The notes below the pieces were generated by a model. It searched no databases. It was given only the letters and a program-made list of their open reading frames with translations, and was not told the DNA's origin. A stretch of DNA of 64,000 nucleotides from G020353115 sp964389685 (GTDB taxonomy: Bacteria > Bacteroidota > Bacteroidia > Bacteroidales > VadinHA17), in the NCBI GenBank assembly GCA_964389685.1, contig CAYMFM010000002.1, positions 1 through 64,000 of the forward strand, written 5' to 3'. The position numbers were made by a program, and so were the translations under genes. The stretch's first letter is position 1; each line of letters starts with the position of its first letter. Below are positions 61,485-64,000 of the stretch, one piece after another.

Positions 61485-62696
61485 TTATCCTTCGCTGGCC
61501 ATCAGAAAGAATGGTTTCATTTCAAAGCTATGATAAAATGGCCGCAATCGTTCGGTATTGTAATTCTCTTTTACATTCACGATCTTTTTGTGACTGATCA
61601 CTACATCCAGCGGGACATTATCATACCTTCCATTTTTCAGAACCACCAATCGGCCGTGGATTCCTTTCAGGATAAGATCGAGGGCAAGATTTCCAAATGC
61701 CATGGGTACAATGGAGTCCATCGCATCCGGGTCACCACCACGAACCATGTACCCTAATTTCTGGTTAATGATGTTGATGGTTTTGCTTTTGTTGTACGTT
61801 GCAGAACGATTCTTCAATTCTGCTGAAACGAGGTCACCGATACCACCCAGCTTCGCATGTCCGTATGCATCTTTTTCGGCATTCTTGAAAACCATCTCAC
61901 CTCCTTTGAACATGGCTCCTTCCGAAACGATTACAACCGAGTATTTGCTCGGATTATGATTCCTGTCTTCTACCAGCAGTTTTGTCAGCAATTCGATATC
62001 GAATTTGTGTTCCGGGATCACACAGCGGTTGGCCGCCCCGGCCATCGTTGGCAGCATGGCTGTAAATCCGGCATAACGTCCGAAGACTTCCATAACCAGC
62101 AGGCGTTCATGCGATCCCGCGGATGTACGAAGGGTGTTTGTCATCATGATTGTACGGGTTAAACAGGTACTGAAACCAATGCAATAATCGGTTCCCGGAA
62201 CATCATTGTCCATGGTTTTTGGAATGGCAACCACCTTTACTCCTTCTTTGTAAAGCCTGACTCCATAGCTTAATGTATCGTCCCCTCCTATGGGAATCAG
62301 GTATTCAATACCAAGCCAGCTCAGGTTCTTAATGACTTCCTCGGTCAGGTCGTTGTATTTGTCCTTATATTTCTCTTTCAGGTGTTCCGGAATATCGGCA
62401 TGCCTCATGTGACTTGGACGTGTACGGGAAGAGTGTAGAAAAGTCCCCCCCGTACGTCCCGCTTTATTTACAATATCATCTGTCAGGACCATATAACAAT
62501 TGCTGTTATCCGCATTTTTGTCTCGAATCAGCTCAGTGATACCAGCCCAGCCCCGTCTCAACCCGATCACCCGGTACCCTTCACGATTCGCCCGGATAGT
62601 GACTGCCCGGATAGCAGGATTCAACCCGGGAACATCTCCACCTCCGGTCAGTATTCCAATTACTCCCTTTCTGTTTTTGTTCTTAATTTGTGTCAT
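61485..62696 (-). CDS. pfkA: 6-phosphofructokinase, probably PPi-dependent
   Basis: From the ATG at 62696 (MTQIKNKNRKGVIG) it is 403 residues; the frame is open 45 bases further up. The fold motifs TGGGDVPGLNPAIR, PIGGDD, IPKTMDNDVPGTD and MEVFGRYAGF are clear. At the two positions that tell the phosphoryl donor, the protein has Asp140 (GGDD instead of GGDG) and Lys160 (PKTMDND instead of PGTIDND). Both mark pyrophosphate-dependent enzymes, so it probably runs reversibly between fructose 6-phosphate and the 1,6-bisphosphate with PPi. The gene symbol is provisional (pfp may be better). Confidence 0.88.
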   Translation of the reverse strand: MTQIKNKNRKGVIGILTGGGDVPGLNPAIRAVTIRANREGYRVIGLRRGWAGITELIRDKNADNSNCYMVLTDDIVNKAGRTGGTFLHSSRTRPSHMRHADIPEHLKEKYKDKYNDLTEEVIKNLSWLGIEYLIPIGGDDTLSYGVRLYKEGVKVVAIPKTMDNDVPGTDYCIGFSTCLTRTIMMTNTLRTSAGSHERLLVMEVFGRYAGFTAMLPTMAGAANRCVIPEHKFDIELLTKLLVEDRNHNPSKYSVVIVSEGAMFKGGEMVFKNAEKDAYGHAKLGGIGDLVSAELKNRSATYNKSKTINIINQKLGYMVRGGDPDAMDSIVPMAFGNLALDLILKGIHGRLVVLKNGRYDNVPLDVVISHKKIVNVKENYNTERLRPFYHSFEMKPFFLMASEG

Positions 62697-62789
62697 TTGT
62701 TCCTGTTTTTTAGCGTTAATTCTTTCGGTTTCCCGCCGCACATTCCGGTTGAAAAACCGGATAAAAGTATTAAAAAAACCGGTTCATTA

Positions 62790-63428
62790 TCATTCCACGT
62801 TGGAATCTTGCCAATGCTGATTGTGCCTTTTCCAGTTTTTCAACCCAATGACAAAAAAGAAGAAACCGAAAAGAAATGTCACGGTAAGCATCCCAAAATG
62901 AACGGAGAGAAGAATAGCAAAATACCGGAGTTTAGCATTTTTACTCCGGATATTGGCCTGTACGATCTTAAGATCCCGGTCTTTCTGGTTAAAGGACCGG
63001 ATTCGTTCCATCAGCTGGTTTGATTTTTCGGTAAAGAGCTGACTCAATGAATCGATCATTCTTTCATCCGCCAAGATTCCTCGGTTGTATAAATCCTGAA
63101 TGGTATCCAGCAGGTGGGGCTCATTTGCCGCTCTGTTCATCAGTGCATTGATGGAATCATTCACAGAAGCTGAATGATGGATCAGCTGGTTGATCTCATT
63201 GTTGGCCCGAGTTACATCGGTGTTCAGATCGTTCATCTGTTCTCTGGAAAGTCCGTGTTCCATAGACAGTACTTCTGCTTCTGCTTCTTCTACCTCTTTC
63301 TCCCGGATCAGATCAATCCGTTTTACCAATAACGATTCAATGCGCATGGGCATATACGAGATGCTGAAAAGAAGAAGAATGAAACCGATGATGGTGTTAA
63401 AAGCATGGATATTCGATACATTATTCAT
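62790..63428 (-). CDS. coiled-coil membrane protein, function unknown
   Basis: About 212 residues from the ATG at 63428; an in-frame TTG at 63449 would add seven. Two membrane helices (about residues 10-27 and 165-190) flank a long charged coiled coil (about 35-155; EKEVEEAEAEVLSMEHGL, LMERIRSFNQKDRDLKIVQANIR). The family is not recognised. It follows the M14-type gene at the window end in the same orientation, with 94 bases between, and precedes the phosphofructokinase gene. Confidence 0.6.
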   Translation of the reverse strand: MNNVSNIHAFNTIIGFILLLFSISYMPMRIESLLVKRIDLIREKEVEEAEAEVLSMEHGLSREQMNDLNTDVTRANNEINQLIHHSASVNDSINALMNRAANEPHLLDTIQDLYNRGILADERMIDSLSQLFTEKSNQLMERIRSFNQKDRDLKIVQANIRSKNAKLRYFAILLSVHFGMLTVTFLFGFFFFVIGLKNWKRHNQHWQDSNVE

Positions 63429-63522
63429 AGTATCCGGATTTTTATGCAAGGCGTCTATCGCGGTTCAATTCGGTCAGATACTCTTTTCATGACCCTATGA
63501 TCATTCGGCAGGCAGGAGAAAA

Positions 63523-64000
63523 TCACTCCCTGCTAAAATCAAGTGTCATCTTTTTGTTCAAGACGCCTCCGCGCGTTGATGATATACTGATACTACACGT
63601 TACATCTCTTTTCTGGTAAATCCGAACAGTAAAGATAGCCTGACTGGTTTCACCTCCGGGAGTAAATCCGCAATCCACACTTGCAGAGCGTTGATTACGG
63701 GAGAACCGGTCGTAATACAAGTTACGATCTTCACCTGACTCCTCTTCTCCCCTTATTATTTTCAATACCGGTTTTTTCCCCGTTACCATGTCTTTTTCAA
63801 ATTCAATGGTGACCTGGTCTTCACGAACGATCTTTACCAGGTGTGCCTGTTTCAAGGCGGTGGGCAATTTCCCGGTATTCTGAAACGAGATGGTGATCTG
63901 AAAATCGGCTGAGTCATTGCCATAGGATTCGGTCTTTTCCAGATTGACATCGCTCCATGCGAGACACGGCAGATGGTTTACCATTTCGAGGTTGAACAAT
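63523..64000 (-). CDS. C-terminal end of a probable M14 zinc carboxypeptidase (cut by the window)
   Basis: About 158 residues of a larger minus-strand gene that runs past the right edge. The beta-sandwich-type segment ITISFQNTGKLPTALKQAHLVKIVREDQVTIEF resembles the C-terminal part of large M14-type carboxypeptidases in Bacteroidota (the NTGKLPTAL motif). The catalytic part is outside the window, so the family call rests on this similarity alone. The TTG at 63999 is only the first possible start inside the window and not the true one. Confidence 0.45.
   Translation of the reverse strand, partial: LFNLEMVNHLPCLAWSDVNLEKTESYGNDSADFQITISFQNTGKLPTALKQAHLVKIVREDQVTIEFEKDMVTGKKPVLKIIRGEEESGEDRNLYYDRFSRNQRSASVDCGFTPGGETSQAIFTVRIYQKRDVTCSISISSTRGGVLNKKMTLDFSRE

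Noticed and set aside
1..64000. tRNA, rRNA, CRISPR, insertion sequence or prophage genes
   Set aside because: I looked through all spacers for T-loop patterns, repeated spacer arrays, transposase motifs and phage genes and saw none.

Overview
The window is a stretch of chromosome from a member of the Bacteroidota, most likely of the Bacteroidales/Marinilabiliales type. The evidence is families largely restricted to that phylum (DUF4271, DUF4292, DUF4846, the AraC regulator with an HMA-like front end), many lipoproteins and outer-membrane barrels, and repeated phylum-type promoter elements (TTTG and TAnnTTTG) upstream of genes. Base composition is moderate to low GC. I see no tRNA, rRNA, insertion sequence, prophage or CRISPR array. 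A run of 100 N at 33220-33319 is a scaffold gap whose two flanks carry the same 55 bases, so it looks like an unmerged contig overlap inside a peptidyl-prolyl isomerase gene.

Layout. 0-9 kb: DUF2461 protein, DUF4846 lipoprotein with a ROK sugar kinase, and an envelope operon (Ig-like lipoprotein, M16 peptidase lipoprotein, RlpA), then lgt. 9.7-15.2 kb: a metal (probably zinc) import locus with a His-rich membrane protein, an outer-membrane barrel, a ZnuA-type binding protein and two ABC-3 permeases but no ATPase, preceded by palindromes that overlap its promoter and followed by an AraC-type regulator. 15.2-22.7 kb: a very hairpin-rich intergenic region, then a colinear cassette of PqqD-like protein, ATP-grasp ligase, PLP decarboxylase, urea-transporter/M23 peptidase fusion, TPR-barrel protein and TPR protein. 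I regard this as the most likely undescribed system. 22.8-26 kb: a coiled-coil membrane protein, hemW, an Rrf2 regulator, rpiB, then a 500-base AT-rich spacer.

26-46 kb: mainly plus-strand genes: nadA, a MORN-repeat protein, ruvB, a Crp regulator, an OsmC protein, pheS, the gapped isomerase, a CDF transporter, a polysaccharide flippase, dut, a set of envelope genes (TPR lipoprotein, DUF4292, EnvC-like), an HATPase, ybeY, mnmG, adenine deaminase and uvrC. A perfect 16-base parS-like palindrome directly follows mnmG. 47-64 kb: a polyprenyl synthase, an ArsR regulator, queD, polA, a MoaD-like protein, an S41 protease, yidD-rnpA-hemD-DUF4271, deoC, an MFS exporter, dtd, an amidase lipoprotein, a PPi-type phosphofructokinase, a coiled-coil membrane protein and the end of a probable M14 peptidase.

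mnmG with a parS-like site, rnpA-yidD, and a change in strand composition near 26.3 kb together suggest, without proving it, that the window lies close to the replication origin. All function calls rest on reading motifs by eye; no search was run.
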